Assembly (NCBI RefSeq): GCF_003337485.1
Contig: NZ_QPJJ01000005.1
Coordinates: 86,856-150,855 of the forward strand
DNA: 64,000 nucleotides
Source of the DNA: Saliterribacillus persicus
GTDB lineage: Bacteria; Bacillota; Bacilli; Bacillales; Amphibacillaceae
Reading direction: 5' to 3'
Shown here: positions 1-7,882 of the stretch, piece by piece
How the letters are laid out: each line of letters begins with the position of its first letter
How positions within the stretch are numbered: the stretch's first letter is position 1
Notes under the pieces: generated by a model
Seen by the model: only the letters and a program-made list of their open reading frames with translations
What the model was told of the DNA's origin: nothing
The model's database searches: none
Translations under genes and position numbers: made by a program

Positions 1-769
1 TACGATCTTCATCTTGCTCATATGGTGCAATTTTACGATAAATATCTGCTTCCGGATCATCTTTATCATGGAATTGACCTGCTACTACTAATTCTTCTTC
101 CACTGTAACATCATTTAACGGTGCAATAATCCACGTACCATCTTCACCTACAGCTGCACTAAATTCTTCTCCAGTTGTAACTAATGATGCTGTACTTACT
201 GCATCCGCTTCATCACCAGCAGCTGATTCAGTTGTTCCAGTTACTTCTCCATCAACAGTTGCACTTGCTTCTGCATCTGCGTTAGCGAAAGTTAAATTAC
301 CTTCAATGGTAGCTGTTTCGTGTAAGGTAAAACCATTTGCCTCTACAACTACATCACCTTTTACTGTTCCACCTTGAATCAATGTATTTTCACTTTGTAT
401 AGTTAACTTTGGTACTTCGATAGTAAAACTTTCTGTAATATTGCGATCTTCATCTTGCTCATATGGTGCAATTTTACGATAAATATCTGCTTCCGGATCA
501 TCTTTATCATGGAATTGACCTGCTACTACTAATTCTTCTTCTACTGTAACATCATTTAACGGTGCAATAATCCACGTTCCATCTTCACCTACAGCTGCAC
601 TAAATTCTTCTCCAGTTGTAACTAATGATGCTGTACTTACTGCATCTTCTTCTTCTTCTGTTTCTGCTGCATTGTTATCTGTTTGATCTTCTGCAGCCTC
701 TTCATCAGATCCACAAGCTGCCAATAAACCGATGACTAATAATGCGATTAAAAATAATTTGAGTTTCAA
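1..769 (-). CDS. Repeat-containing lipoprotein, 3' end cut by window edge
   Basis: The start is TTG at 769, behind a GGGGGAG ribosome site at about 776-782; the frame stays open to base 1, so the C-terminus is missing. The product opens with a lipoprotein signal: a short basic N-terminus, a hydrophobic stretch and a lipobox LLAAC. A 20-25 residue Glu/Asp/Asn-rich linker follows. The body is a module of about 147 residues: a segment containing GTWIIAPLNDVTVEEELVV, an acidic DKDDPEADIYRK stretch, then short alternating-hydrophobic steps (GGTVKGDVVVEANGF, ATIEGNLTF) reminiscent of bactofilin or beta-helix proteins. The module then begins again almost identically. It is presumably anchored to the outer face of the membrane. 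I do not recognise a named family, and the function is unknown. Confidence 0.8.
   Translation of the reverse strand, partial: MKLKLFLIALLVIGLLAACGSDEEAAEDQTDNNAAETEEEEDAVSTASLVTTGEEFSAAVGEDGTWIIAPLNDVTVEEELVVAGQFHDKDDPEADIYRKIAPYEQDEDRNITESFTIEVPKLTIQSENTLIQGGTVKGDVVVEANGFTLHETATIEGNLTFANADAEASATVDGEVTGTTESAAGDEADAVSTASLVTTGEEFSAAVGEDGTWIIAPLNDVTVEEELVVAGQFHDKDDPEADIYRKIAPYEQDEDR
3..205. repeat. Direct repeat copy A (period 441 bp)
   Basis: This matches 444-646 almost base for base, offset by 441 bp (147 codons, in frame), with only a few substitutions such as ccacgtacca against ccacgttcca. It lies inside the lipoprotein gene and represents a recent in-frame module duplication. Confidence 0.9.
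444..646. repeat. Direct repeat copy B (period 441 bp)
   Basis: This is the second copy of the coding module in the lipoprotein gene and the one nearest the signal peptide. See 3-205. The gene may contain more copies beyond the left edge of the window. Confidence 0.9.
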
Positions 770-800
770 TGAAAACTCCCCCTATACCTTTTGTTTTATT

Positions 801-818
801 TTGTGATCTCTTTCACAA
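801..818 (-). promoter_or_regulatory. Rex- or Fnr-type operator upstream of the lipoprotein gene
   Basis: TTGTGATCTCTTTCACAA is a perfect TTGTGA-N6-TCACAA inverted repeat. TGTGA-N6-TCACA is the Bacillus Fnr core, and on the minus strand the 18-mer differs from the Rex consensus TTGTGAA-N4-TTCACAA at one base. It lies 32 bp before the TTG start, too close for class II activation at -41.5. Repression, by Rex or by Fnr, therefore fits better. Confidence 0.55.
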
Positions 819-914
819 TTTCATTTTAACATATAATAATACTAAAAAAGATTAAAAGTGTGGATATTTTGTGAAATGTTGATCAATATAAAATGATTCC
901 ATTAAGCTTATTTT

Positions 915-930
915 TGATTGAAATGAATCA
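915..930 (+). promoter_or_regulatory. Inverted repeat upstream of iucD-like gene (possible Fur site)
   Basis: TGATTGAAATGAATCA has perfect TGATT/AATCA arms, loosely like the Fur box TGATAAT-N-ATTATCA. The position, 57 bp before a siderophore gene, is suggestive, but the match to the Fur consensus is only partial. Confidence 0.3.
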
Positions 931-986
931 CTTAGGGGTAATAATGGGTATAGGGAATTAGATTAGATTAAAAAAGGGGTATACAA

Positions 987-2303
987 ATGAAAGAAAGCAA
1001 TTTATACGATGTGATCGGGATAGGAATTGGTCCATATAATTTAGGATTAGCAGCTTTAATAGAAGAAAGAAGTAATTTGAAAGCTTTATTTTTTGATCAA
1101 ACAGAGGAATTAAATTGGCATCCAGGGATGTTAATTGATGGAACAGATCTTCAGGTTCCATTCATAGCAGATTTAGTAACTTTCGCTAACCCTACTAGTA
1201 AATTCACATTTTTAAACTATTTACACACTAAAAATAGACTACATAAATATTTCTTCTTCCACCAATTTGAAATGCCGCGACAAGAATATAATGCTTATGT
1301 CAAATGGGTTGTAAAGCAATTACCTACTTGTCAATTCCAGTCAGAGGTGATAGATGTGCAAGAATTTAGTGATCATTATGAAGTAAAGGTACATCATAGT
1401 GATCAAAAAATCACAAAAAAATATAGGACGAAGCACATAGTACTTGGTACAGGAACAACCCCAAGTATACCGATAAATAATGCGGCCATTTCTAAACAGA
1501 AAATGCATCATTCAAGTGAATATACATTTTACAAAAAATCTTCCCAGAAAGGTGACAAAATTGTCGTTATTGGCTCTGGCCAAAGTGCAGCAGAGATTTT
1601 TTATGACTTACTAAAAATACAAGATGAACAAGGTTATCATTTAACATGGTTCACAAGATCACCTGGATTTCTCCAATTGGATAATTCGATGTTGGGACAA
1701 GAAGTTTTTTCACCAGACTATGTCGATTATTTTCACGGCTTAGATTTTGAAGAAAGAATAGACTCTTTAGATCATTTAGGACAGCTGCGCAAGGGGATAG
1801 ATGGAGAGACTCTAAAAAGTATTTATAAATTACTTTATCATAAATCCATTGATAATAAACCACAGCCAATTATCATTCAACCAGCCACCGAAATTAATCA
1901 TGTTGAAAATAAAGCGAATGCTCTATTGTTGGAAGGAAAACAGTGGCAAAGCCAACAACAAATTATATACAAAGCAGATAAAGTTATACTCGCTACTGGA
2001 TACAAACCGAATATTCCAAAGTGGTTTTACAAACGATTTGAAGATAAAATTGAATGGGAGGGAGAAAATTTATTTAAAGTTGATAAAAATTTTAAGATAA
2101 GTTTTAAGGACCAAACAAGAGAGAATTTTATTTATACATTAACAAACTTAGAGCATTCACATGGTACCGGGGCAACAAATCTTGGTTTAGCTGTAGATCG
2201 CAATATGCAAATAATAAATGAAATTGCAGGTAAGACGTTATACCCTCTTCAACGTGATACTGTTTTTTCCCAATTCCAGCTAAAGAACTCAGATCAAGAC
2301 TAA
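987..2303 (+). CDS. L-lysine N6-monooxygenase / L-ornithine N5-monooxygenase (IucD/SidA/PvdA family)
   Basis: This is a flavin-dependent N-hydroxylating monooxygenase of 438 residues, the usual length for IucD. It converts lysine (or ornithine) to the N-hydroxy amino acid used to build hydroxamate siderophores, with NADPH, FAD and O2. Visible motifs are the N-terminal FAD fold GIGIGPYNLGLAAL (residues about 11-24), the substrate-pocket stretch LQVPFIADLVTFANP, the NADPH-binding VIGSGQSAAEIF (about 194-205) and ATGYKPNIP near residue 335. The ATG at 987 follows an AAAGGGG ribosome site at 973-979. The gene stands alone: no acyltransferase or NIS synthetase lies next to it, so any siderophore pathway must be completed elsewhere. 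Lysine or ornithine specificity cannot be read by eye. Confidence 0.88.
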   Translation: MKESNLYDVIGIGIGPYNLGLAALIEERSNLKALFFDQTEELNWHPGMLIDGTDLQVPFIADLVTFANPTSKFTFLNYLHTKNRLHKYFFFHQFEMPRQEYNAYVKWVVKQLPTCQFQSEVIDVQEFSDHYEVKVHHSDQKITKKYRTKHIVLGTGTTPSIPINNAAISKQKMHHSSEYTFYKKSSQKGDKIVVIGSGQSAAEIFYDLLKIQDEQGYHLTWFTRSPGFLQLDNSMLGQEVFSPDYVDYFHGLDFEERIDSLDHLGQLRKGIDGETLKSIYKLLYHKSIDNKPQPIIIQPATEINHVENKANALLLEGKQWQSQQQIIYKADKVILATGYKPNIPKWFYKRFEDKIEWEGENLFKVDKNFKISFKDQTRENFIYTLTNLEHSHGTGATNLGLAVDRNMQIINEIAGKTLYPLQRDTVFSQFQLKNSDQD

Positions 2304-2426
2304 AGAAATGCGAATGAAATAGATAAAATCATGCTTCCTTAGGCATATTACTTTATCTTAAAAATGGAATATTTAAAATAATAATTCGTTTAAGTCTCTA
2401 TTACAGCTTTTTCAGTTTTTTTTTAG

Positions 2427-2471
2427 CGAATGAAAAATAGGCGCTAACTTACTACGCCTATTTTTCATTCG
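2427..2471. terminator. Bidirectional terminator
   Basis: A perfect 17-bp stem (CGAATGAAAAATAGGCG with its complement) encloses an 11-nt loop. The AAAAATAGGCG...CGCCTATTTTT core gives U-rich 3' arms on both strands, serving the converging iucD-like and alpha-glucosidase genes. Confidence 0.8.
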
Positions 2472-2481
2472 TTATCATATT

Positions 2482-4143
2482 TTATTTACTCAAGAAGACA
2501 ATTGCTTCATAGGGTTTTAAAGTTAATGTTTCTTCCATTTCATATGGATTAGTTGTATTGCTTAATAAGATGTCATACTTTTTCCCCAATAGGTTAGCAG
2601 GTATATGGAAGTCAGTTTCTTTATTAAATAAATTTGATAAAATAATTGCTGTTTTATCACCCATCGTTCTTGTATATGCATACACATAGGGATGAGATTC
2701 ATTTAATAAAGTGTATTTACCGTAAATAAAAATGTCATGTTGTTTTCTGAATTTAATCATCTTTTTGTAATAATGAAAAATTGAATTTGGATCTTTCATG
2801 GCATCTTTAACATTTATCTCTTGATAATTTTCATTTACTTTTAACCAAGGAGTTCCAGATGAAAACCCGGCATTCTTTGAATTATCCCACTGCATTGGAG
2901 TTCTTGAATTATCACGACCACTTTTCCAAATCACTTGCATAATTTCTTCATGGGTCTTTCCACTTCTCAGTTCTTCTTGATACATATTTTTAATTGCGAC
3001 ATCATTATAATCCTCAATAGAATCATATTGCACGTTTGTCATGCCTATTTCTTGCCCTTGATAAATAAATGGAGTCCCTTGCATAAAGAAATACATTGTC
3101 CCTAGACCTTTTGCAGAACGTTCACGATATTCCGCGTCATTTCCCCATGTTGAGACAGATCTTGCTTGATCATGATTTTCTAAAAACAACGCATTCCAAC
3201 CAACGCCATCTAATCCTGTCTGCCATTTCGTGAGTGCTTTTTTCAATGCGAAAATATCTAACCCACCTGTTGCACTTTTTCCCCATAGATCCAAGTGTTC
3301 AAATTGGAAAATCATATTGAAATAGCCCTCATCTTCTCCAACCCAAGCCTCGGCATCTTCCACTTTTACACCGTTTGCTTCGCCAACCGTCATAATATCA
3401 TAATGATTAAAAGTTTCTTTCTTCAATTCTGTTAGAAATTCATCTATACCAGGTTGGTTCATATGGCCATCAAAAGATGGTACATATTTTTTGTTTTTTG
3501 GATTAGGCAGACTAGGAAAACCTTTTGTTTTCTTAATATGAGAAATTGCATCCACTCTAAACCCATCAATACCTTTATCTAACCACCAATTCACCATATC
3601 ATATAACTCATATCGAACTTTTGCATTTTCCCAATTTAAATCTGGTTGTTTTTTTGAGAACACATGCATATAATATTCTCCAGTTTTTTCATCATACTCC
3701 CATGCTGAACCTCCGAAAATAGATTCCCAGTTATTAGGTTCAGCACCTTTAACTGGCGGATGCCAAATATAATAATCTCTATAAGGATTATCCTTTGAGG
3801 ATTTTGATTCCACAAACCATTCATGTTCATCTGAGGTATGATTGATAACTAAATCCATAATTAACTTCATACCATGATCATGAACAACTTTTAATAATTC
3901 ATTAAAATCTTCCATCGTACCAAAATCTTTCATTATTGCTTTATAATCGCTTATATCATAACCATTATCATCGTTTGGAGATTCGTATATTGGTGATATC
4001 CAAATTACATCAATTCCAAGGTTTTTTAAATATTCTATTTTTTGTATTATTCCTTTTATATCTCCAATTCCATCACCACTGGAGTCCTTAAAGCTTCTAG
4101 GGTACACTTGATAAGCAACTGCTTCTTTCCACCATTGTTTCAT
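2482..4143 (-). CDS. Alpha-glucosidase, GH13 (oligo-1,6-glucosidase/MalL-like)
   Basis: This cytoplasmic GH13 subfamily 31 glucosidase of 553 residues removes glucose from the non-reducing end of malto- or isomalto-oligosaccharides. The start is set at MKQWWKEAVAYQVYP because GGAGG lies 8 nt before that ATG; two ATGs further upstream are too close to it. The catalytic residues are Asp198 (GFRVD), Glu255 (VGEA) and Asp325 (ENHD). The residue after Asp198 is Ala, whereas oligo-1,6-glucosidases usually have Val there; from what is known of this family, that suggests alpha-1,4 preference (inference). The gene is monocistronic, with its own promoter, a cre site and two palindromic operators. No LacI regulator or sugar transporter is adjacent in the window. 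Confidence 0.93.
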   Translation of the reverse strand: MKQWWKEAVAYQVYPRSFKDSSGDGIGDIKGIIQKIEYLKNLGIDVIWISPIYESPNDDNGYDISDYKAIMKDFGTMEDFNELLKVVHDHGMKLIMDLVINHTSDEHEWFVESKSSKDNPYRDYYIWHPPVKGAEPNNWESIFGGSAWEYDEKTGEYYMHVFSKKQPDLNWENAKVRYELYDMVNWWLDKGIDGFRVDAISHIKKTKGFPSLPNPKNKKYVPSFDGHMNQPGIDEFLTELKKETFNHYDIMTVGEANGVKVEDAEAWVGEDEGYFNMIFQFEHLDLWGKSATGGLDIFALKKALTKWQTGLDGVGWNALFLENHDQARSVSTWGNDAEYRERSAKGLGTMYFFMQGTPFIYQGQEIGMTNVQYDSIEDYNDVAIKNMYQEELRSGKTHEEIMQVIWKSGRDNSRTPMQWDNSKNAGFSSGTPWLKVNENYQEINVKDAMKDPNSIFHYYKKMIKFRKQHDIFIYGKYTLLNESHPYVYAYTRTMGDKTAIILSNLFNKETDFHIPANLLGKKYDILLSNTTNPYEMEETLTLKPYEAIVFLSK

Positions 4144-4236
4144 TTTCATTTCCTCCATTCACAACATCAACAAACTTTTCAAATTAATTTTTTTAGTTTT
4201 TACATTATAATCTAAATAATAATCATAAACCTATAT

Positions 4237-4252
4237 GCGCAATCGATTGCGC
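4237..4252 (-). promoter_or_regulatory. LacI-family operator O1
   Basis: GCGCAATCGATTGCGC is a perfect 16-bp palindrome with a central CG, typical of LacI/GalR repressors. It lies just downstream of the predicted transcription start of the alpha-glucosidase promoter. Confidence 0.75.
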
Positions 4253-4260
4253 TTGTTTTT

Positions 4261-4288
4261 ATCATACCATTAAAACGTTTACTGTCAA
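4261..4288 (-). promoter_or_regulatory. Sigma-A promoter of the alpha-glucosidase gene, with cre site
   Basis: On the minus strand, -35 TTGACA (4288-4283) and -10 TATGAT (4266-4261) are separated by 16 bp. The spacer contains TTAAAACGTTTACT (4270-4283), which fits the cre consensus TGWAANCGNTNWCA at 12 of 14 positions. CcpA binding there would block the promoter. Confidence 0.75.
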
Positions 4289-4342
4289 TAGTAAATTAGA
4301 ATATAACATGTTATGGATTTTGTGCATAAATGGTTACAAAAA

Positions 4343-4354
4343 GCAATCGATTGC
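4343..4354 (-). promoter_or_regulatory. LacI-family operator O2 (upstream)
   Basis: GCAATCGATTGC repeats the core of the operator at 4237-4252. The centres are 104 bp apart, about ten helical turns, which suits a repression loop. Confidence 0.6.
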
Positions 4355-4368
4355 ATTTCTAATAAAAA

Positions 4369-4394
4369 AAACTACCTTATGTTAAAGGTAGTTT
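4369..4394 (-). terminator. Terminator of rlmN
   Basis: The stem AAACTACCTT/AAGGTAGTTT has a 6-nt loop and is followed on the minus strand by a run of T. Confidence 0.85.
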
Positions 4395-4406
4395 GATCTG
4401 TTGAAT

Positions 4407-5477
4407 TTATGCTTTTTGCTTATCTTTTTTTATTTGTTTACTTCTTAACTGTCCACATGCAGCATCAATATCTGTTCCGTGTTCAACCCTTACGCCGCCA
4501 TTTATTCCGTTTTCTAATAGAACCTGATAAAAGTCTAAAATCGCCTGCTTTTCACTTCGTTCATACTGATTGTGTTCATCTACAGGATTATATGGAATTA
4601 AATTAACATAGGATAAATGTCGTTTGTTTTTAAGAAGCTTCACAAGCTCTCTAGCCTCTTCTTTATGATCATTTACATCTCTCAGTAAAATATATTCAAA
4701 TGTAATACGTCTATTTGTTTTTTCTAAATAATAATCAATTGCTGGCATTAGCTTCTCTAAAGGAAATGCACGATTGATTTTCATGATTTTTGTTCTTAAT
4801 TCATTGTTCGGAGCATGTAAGGATACCGCCAAATTAATTTGGATGTTTTCATCTGCAAAATCATAAATTTTGTTGGCTAATCCACTAGTAGATACAGTTA
4901 TATGTCTTGCTCCAATAGAGAGTCCATTTTGATCGTTAACAATGCGTAAAAAGCTCATCAACGCATCATAATTATCAAAAGGTTCTCCTATTCCCATCAC
5001 AACAATGTGGCTTACTCTTTCTTCTTTTTCCTTATCATCTAAATGATGTTGAACTTTAAGAATTTGTTCTACAATTTCGCCAGCAGTTAAATCTCTATTT
5101 TTCGTTAATAGTCCACTCGCGCAAAAAGTACAACCAATACTACATCCAACCTGTGTTGTAACACATACTGAATAACCATAATTAAACTTCATAAGAACAG
5201 TTTCAATTAAATTCCCATCTTCCAACTTAAATAAGAACTTAATGGTTCCATCCTTTGATTCTTGTTTAATCTCTTCAGTTAAGGTACCCATTAGAAAATT
5301 ATTTTCTAATTTTCCGATTAAATCTTTATTTAAATTAGTCATCTCGTCAAAACTTTTTATTCGTTTTTTATAAAGCCAGTCCCACACTTGTTGGGCACGA
5401 AATTTTTTTTGTCCACTTTCTACAATCCAATCTTGTAATTCGTTAAACATTAACGAATAAATCGATTGTTTCACCAT
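4407..5477 (-). CDS. rlmN: 23S rRNA (adenine-2503-C2)-methyltransferase RlmN
   Basis: This radical-SAM enzyme methylates C2 of A2503 in 23S rRNA (and A37 of some tRNAs). At 356 residues it has the typical length. The cluster-binding motif CSIGCTFC supplies Cys112, Cys116 and Cys119, and the methyl-carrying cysteine is Cys341 in [18 protein letters not shown] and the HITVSTSG block are standard. The C-terminal stretch [18 protein letters not shown] resembles the Listeria/Enterococcus form rather than the B. subtilis form, and the Cfr-specific sequence features are absent. The ATG follows GAGGG. The gene is monocistronic and is not beside the prpC-prkC-rsgA cluster where rlmN sits in B. subtilis. 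Confidence 0.93.
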   Translation of the reverse strand: MVKQSIYSLMFNELQDWIVESGQKKFRAQQVWDWLYKKRIKSFDEMTNLNKDLIGKLENNFLMGTLTEEIKQESKDGTIKFLFKLEDGNLIETVLMKFNYGYSVCVTTQVGCSIGCTFCASGLLTKNRDLTAGEIVEQILKVQHHLDDKEKEERVSHIVVMGIGEPFDNYDALMSFLRIVNDQNGLSIGARHITVSTSGLANKIYDFADENIQINLAVSLHAPNNELRTKIMKINRAFPLEKLMPAIDYYLEKTNRRITFEYILLRDVNDHKEEARELVKLLKNKRHLSYVNLIPYNPVDEHNQYERSEKQAILDFYQVLLENGINGGVRVEHGTDIDAACGQLRSKQIKKDKQKA

Positions 5478-5782
5478 GCTAAACCCTCATTTCAATTATC
5501 CGTATTGTCCATCTGTCTATATTATAGATTATATCACCTTATTTCAAGTTTTTTCGTCTATATAAGGAAATCTATACTTTTTAGTTATTCCTACATATAA
5601 TACTGCTTAAGTTTAGACCAGTCTATACACTTTTATTATAAAAGAAAGCTGGATATTTTATCTAACTATCCTCTAAATAATTAAAAGCTTAAAAAATTTT
5701 TGCATATTTTTTTCGATCCTTTTTTTGATCCTTTATGATAAAAACCTTTCTACGCTACTTTCGAATTTTTTATTAACTGAAC
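5478..5782. other. Intergenic region without a recognised gene
   Basis: About 300 bp of AT-rich DNA lie between the divergent rlmN and cold-shock genes. The only structure seen is a short palindrome TAGACCAGTCTA near 5615-5627 and weak -10-like hexamers for rlmN. No coding sequence is supported. Confidence 0.5.
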
Positions 5783-5811
5783 TTGCATTTCTCAAAAATG
5801 CCTGTTATAAT
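5783..5811 (+). promoter_or_regulatory. Sigma-A promoter of the cold-shock gene
   Basis: TTGCAT (5783-5788), a 17-bp spacer and TATAAT (5806-5811). Transcription would begin near 5818, leaving a leader of about 114 nt, as expected for csp genes whose untranslated leader controls translation at low temperature. Confidence 0.8.
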
Positions 5812-5899
5812 TGCCTTAGCTATTTTGTTCGATGACACCTTCAAGTATCGTAACGTTAAGTTTTCGTTTTGAGGCAAGAGCAAGAATAGTAATACATTT

Positions 5900-5916
5900 G
5901 TGTGAACGGTTCACAC
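5900..5916 (+). promoter_or_regulatory. 17-bp palindrome in the csp leader
   Basis: GTGTGAAC-G-GTTCACAC is a perfect 8+1+8 inverted repeat ending 1 nt before the ribosome site AGGAGGA (5918-5924). A one-base centre is unsuited to an RNA hairpin loop, so a DNA operator or a longer-looped variant is more likely. Confidence 0.5.
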
Positions 5917-5931
5917 TAGGAGGAAATATAT

Positions 5932-6132
5932 ATGGTACAAGGTACAGTAAAATGGTTTAACGCAGACAAAGGTTTTGGATTTATTGAAGTAGAAGGTCAA
6001 GACGATGTATTCGTTCACTTCTCTGCTATCCAAGGCGACGGCTTTAAAACACTTGAAGAAGGTCAAAGCGTGTCTTTCGAAATCGAAGAAGGAAATCGTG
6101 GACCACAAGCAGCTAACGTTACAAAAAACTAA
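5932..6132 (+). CDS. Cold-shock protein (CspA family)
   Basis: This 66-residue single cold-shock domain is an OB-fold RNA chaperone that binds single-stranded RNA and DNA and melts inhibitory mRNA structure. RNP1 (KGFGFIEV, residues about 13-20) and RNP2 (VFVHFSA, about 26-32) are both intact. The length matches CspB/CspD of B. subtilis. A strong AGGAGGA ribosome site lies 7 nt before the ATG. The gene is monocistronic, with a long leader and its own terminator. Codon use is clean and typical of a highly expressed gene. Which of the host's csp paralogues it is cannot be decided here. Confidence 0.96.
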   Translation: MVQGTVKWFNADKGFGFIEVEGQDDVFVHFSAIQGDGFKTLEEGQSVSFEIEEGNRGPQAANVTKN

Positions 6133-6150
6133 TTTTAGCTGATTTAAAGA

Positions 6151-6179
6151 AAGCTCCTATTCATTTAGGAGCTTTTTTT
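6151..6179. terminator. Terminator of csp, shared with the convergent DUF488 gene
   Basis: The stem AAGCTCCTA/TAGGAGCTT has a 6-nt loop and a T run on the plus strand, with a weaker TTTCTTT on the minus strand. The stop codon of the DUF488 gene (6165-6167) falls inside this hairpin. Confidence 0.85.
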
Positions 6180-6566
6180 ATTGCTTTTATTATTTTTTTC
6201 ACCTGAATTCTGATCATCCTGTAAAATTAGTTGAAGAACTCGGGCGTGATTGTATTTCACTTCTTTCGCTGCAAAAATAAGGCTAATGGTTTCATTCTTT
6301 TTACTCCATTTCCTTAATTGCTCAAGTGCTTCTCTTTTTTTGTCATCTTCGTTTAATTGTTCTTTATACTTCTCTTCAAACGCACGAAATTTATCTTTAT
6401 CATGATTAAACCATTTTCTAAGTTCCGAGGATGGTCCAATTTCCTTTAACCACTCATCAAGTGATGCTTTCTCTTTTGAAATTCCTCTCGGCCACACTCG
6501 ATCCACTAATATGCGAAGGCCATCATTTTTATCCACATCTTCGTATACTCTTTTCAATTTTATCAA
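6165..6566 (-). CDS. DUF488 family protein (YeaO-like)
   Basis: The product has 133 residues when started at TTG 6566, which is 8 nt after an AAAGGAGG ribosome site and gives the usual family opening (M)IKLKRVYED. An in-frame start at 6590 would lie upstream of that ribosome site. The family block ILVDRVWPRGISKEKASLDEWLKEIGPS is well conserved, as are WFNHD and LIFAAKEVKYNHA (usually LLYAAKD...NHA). The biochemical function of DUF488 is not established. The C-terminus is a Lys/Asn/Ser-rich tail that reads into the csp terminator. The gene stands alone. Confidence 0.85.
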   Translation of the reverse strand: MIKLKRVYEDVDKNDGLRILVDRVWPRGISKEKASLDEWLKEIGPSSELRKWFNHDKDKFRAFEEKYKEQLNEDDKKREALEQLRKWSKKNETISLIFAAKEVKYNHARVLQLILQDDQNSGEKNNKSNKKSS

Positions 6567-6661
6567 AGTAAACTCCTCCTTTATTCGCAAGCAGATTATT
6601 AGACTTACGTTCCTTTTAAACGTATCATTTCTTAATAATTAGATGATAAGGGGGAACAACA

Positions 6662-7660
6662 TTGACACATTCTATCCAAGGAGCCAAGTTATCTGTATTA
6701 GATTTGGCACCTGTATTACACAATCAAACGATTTCGACATCCTTTCAAAATAGTGCCAATTTAGCGCAACATGTTGAAAAATTAGGTTATCATAGATATT
6801 GGCTGGCAGAACACCATAACATGCCAGGCATAGCAAGTTCTGCTACTTCAGTAGTTATCGGACATATAGCTTCACAAACTAAAACGATCCGAGTAGGTTC
6901 AGGTGGAGTAATGTTACCTAACCATGCCCCACTAGTAATTGCAGAACAGTTTGGAACGCTAGACGCTTTATATCCGAATAGAATCGACCTTGGACTTGGA
7001 AGGGCGCCTGGTAGTGATCAGGCAACAGCATATGCTTTAAGAAGGACCCTAAACGCAACAGCAGAAGACTTCCCACAGCAGGTGGAAGAATTGGAAGCCT
7101 ATTTTAACGGTGAAGCAAGAGTACGTGCGATCCCAGGAGAAAATGCTAATGTACCCATTTGGTTGCTTGGTTCAAGTAATTTTAGTGCAAGATTAGCTGC
7201 TGAAAAGGGATTGCCTTTTTCCTTTGCCAGTCATTTTTCACCAGATTACACCTTACCTGCTTTGAAAATTTATCATGATCATTTTAAACCTTCTTCTATT
7301 TTAAAGGAACCTTATGCTATGGTGGCTGTTAATATTGTTGCTTCGGATAGTGAAGAAAAATCTAAGTGGTTAGCCACTTCCCAACAACAGCAGTTTTTAA
7401 ACCTAGTACGCGGAACACCATCTGCGCTTTTACCTCCGATTGATAATATTGATGAAGTGTGGAGTAGCTATGAAAAAGCTTCAGTGGAAAAAACATTAAA
7501 TCAAGATGCAACCATGATTGGTGATAAAAGAATCGTGGAAGAAAAACTAAATGCGTTCATAAAGGCTACTAAAGCAGATGAGGTTATTATTAATTCGCAA
7601 ATTTATGATCACAAAGCACGTTTAGAATCATATAAAATTGTGGCGGACTTAATGGAATAA
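6662..7660 (+). CDS. LLM-class flavin-dependent oxidoreductase (luciferase-like, MsnO8 group)
   Basis: This 332-residue single-domain luciferase-like monooxygenase is predicted to use reduced FMN and O2; the substrate is unknown. The start is TTG at 6662, 7 nt after AAGGGGG. Family blocks include LSVLDLAPV at the N-terminus, [59 protein letters not shown] and [28 protein letters not shown]. These place it in the widespread subgroup related to YceB/YtmO of B. subtilis. It is monocistronic, with a strong terminator behind it, so the neighbours give no hint of substrate. Confidence 0.9.
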   Translation: MTHSIQGAKLSVLDLAPVLHNQTISTSFQNSANLAQHVEKLGYHRYWLAEHHNMPGIASSATSVVIGHIASQTKTIRVGSGGVMLPNHAPLVIAEQFGTLDALYPNRIDLGLGRAPGSDQATAYALRRTLNATAEDFPQQVEELEAYFNGEARVRAIPGENANVPIWLLGSSNFSARLAAEKGLPFSFASHFSPDYTLPALKIYHDHFKPSSILKEPYAMVAVNIVASDSEEKSKWLATSQQQQFLNLVRGTPSALLPPIDNIDEVWSSYEKASVEKTLNQDATMIGDKRIVEEKLNAFIKATKADEVIINSQIYDHKARLESYKIVADLME

Positions 7661-7739
7661 ATGTAAAATGGTTCAAAAAAATTATTTCTTCATATTAAGA
7701 AATTTCAGTTTTATACAAAACAGTAAATTATAGAAGATA

Positions 7740-7782
7740 GGGATGATACTTACAATGTAATGAAGTAAGTATCATCCCTTTA
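7740..7782 (+). terminator. Terminator of the LLM oxidoreductase gene
   Basis: A perfect 14-bp stem GGGATGATACTTAC/GTAAGTATCATCCC with an 11-nt loop is followed by TTTATTT. Confidence 0.85.
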
Positions 7783-7882
7783 TTTAAGCTGTAATTTTAC
7801 ATAAGTTATATACCCAATTCAACACACCTTTTATACACTATACCTGAACCAATGATAGAAATAAAGCTTCATTATTATGGAT

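Noticed and set aside
4407-5477. Possible Cfr-type antibiotic-resistance methyltransferase
   Set aside because: [11 protein letters not shown], the HITVSTSG block and the C-terminal region follow RlmN of Listeria/Enterococcus; Cfr sequence features are absent.
5911-6108. 65-residue reading frame opposite the cold-shock gene
   Set aside because: It is antisense to a clear CspA-family gene and has no family similarity.
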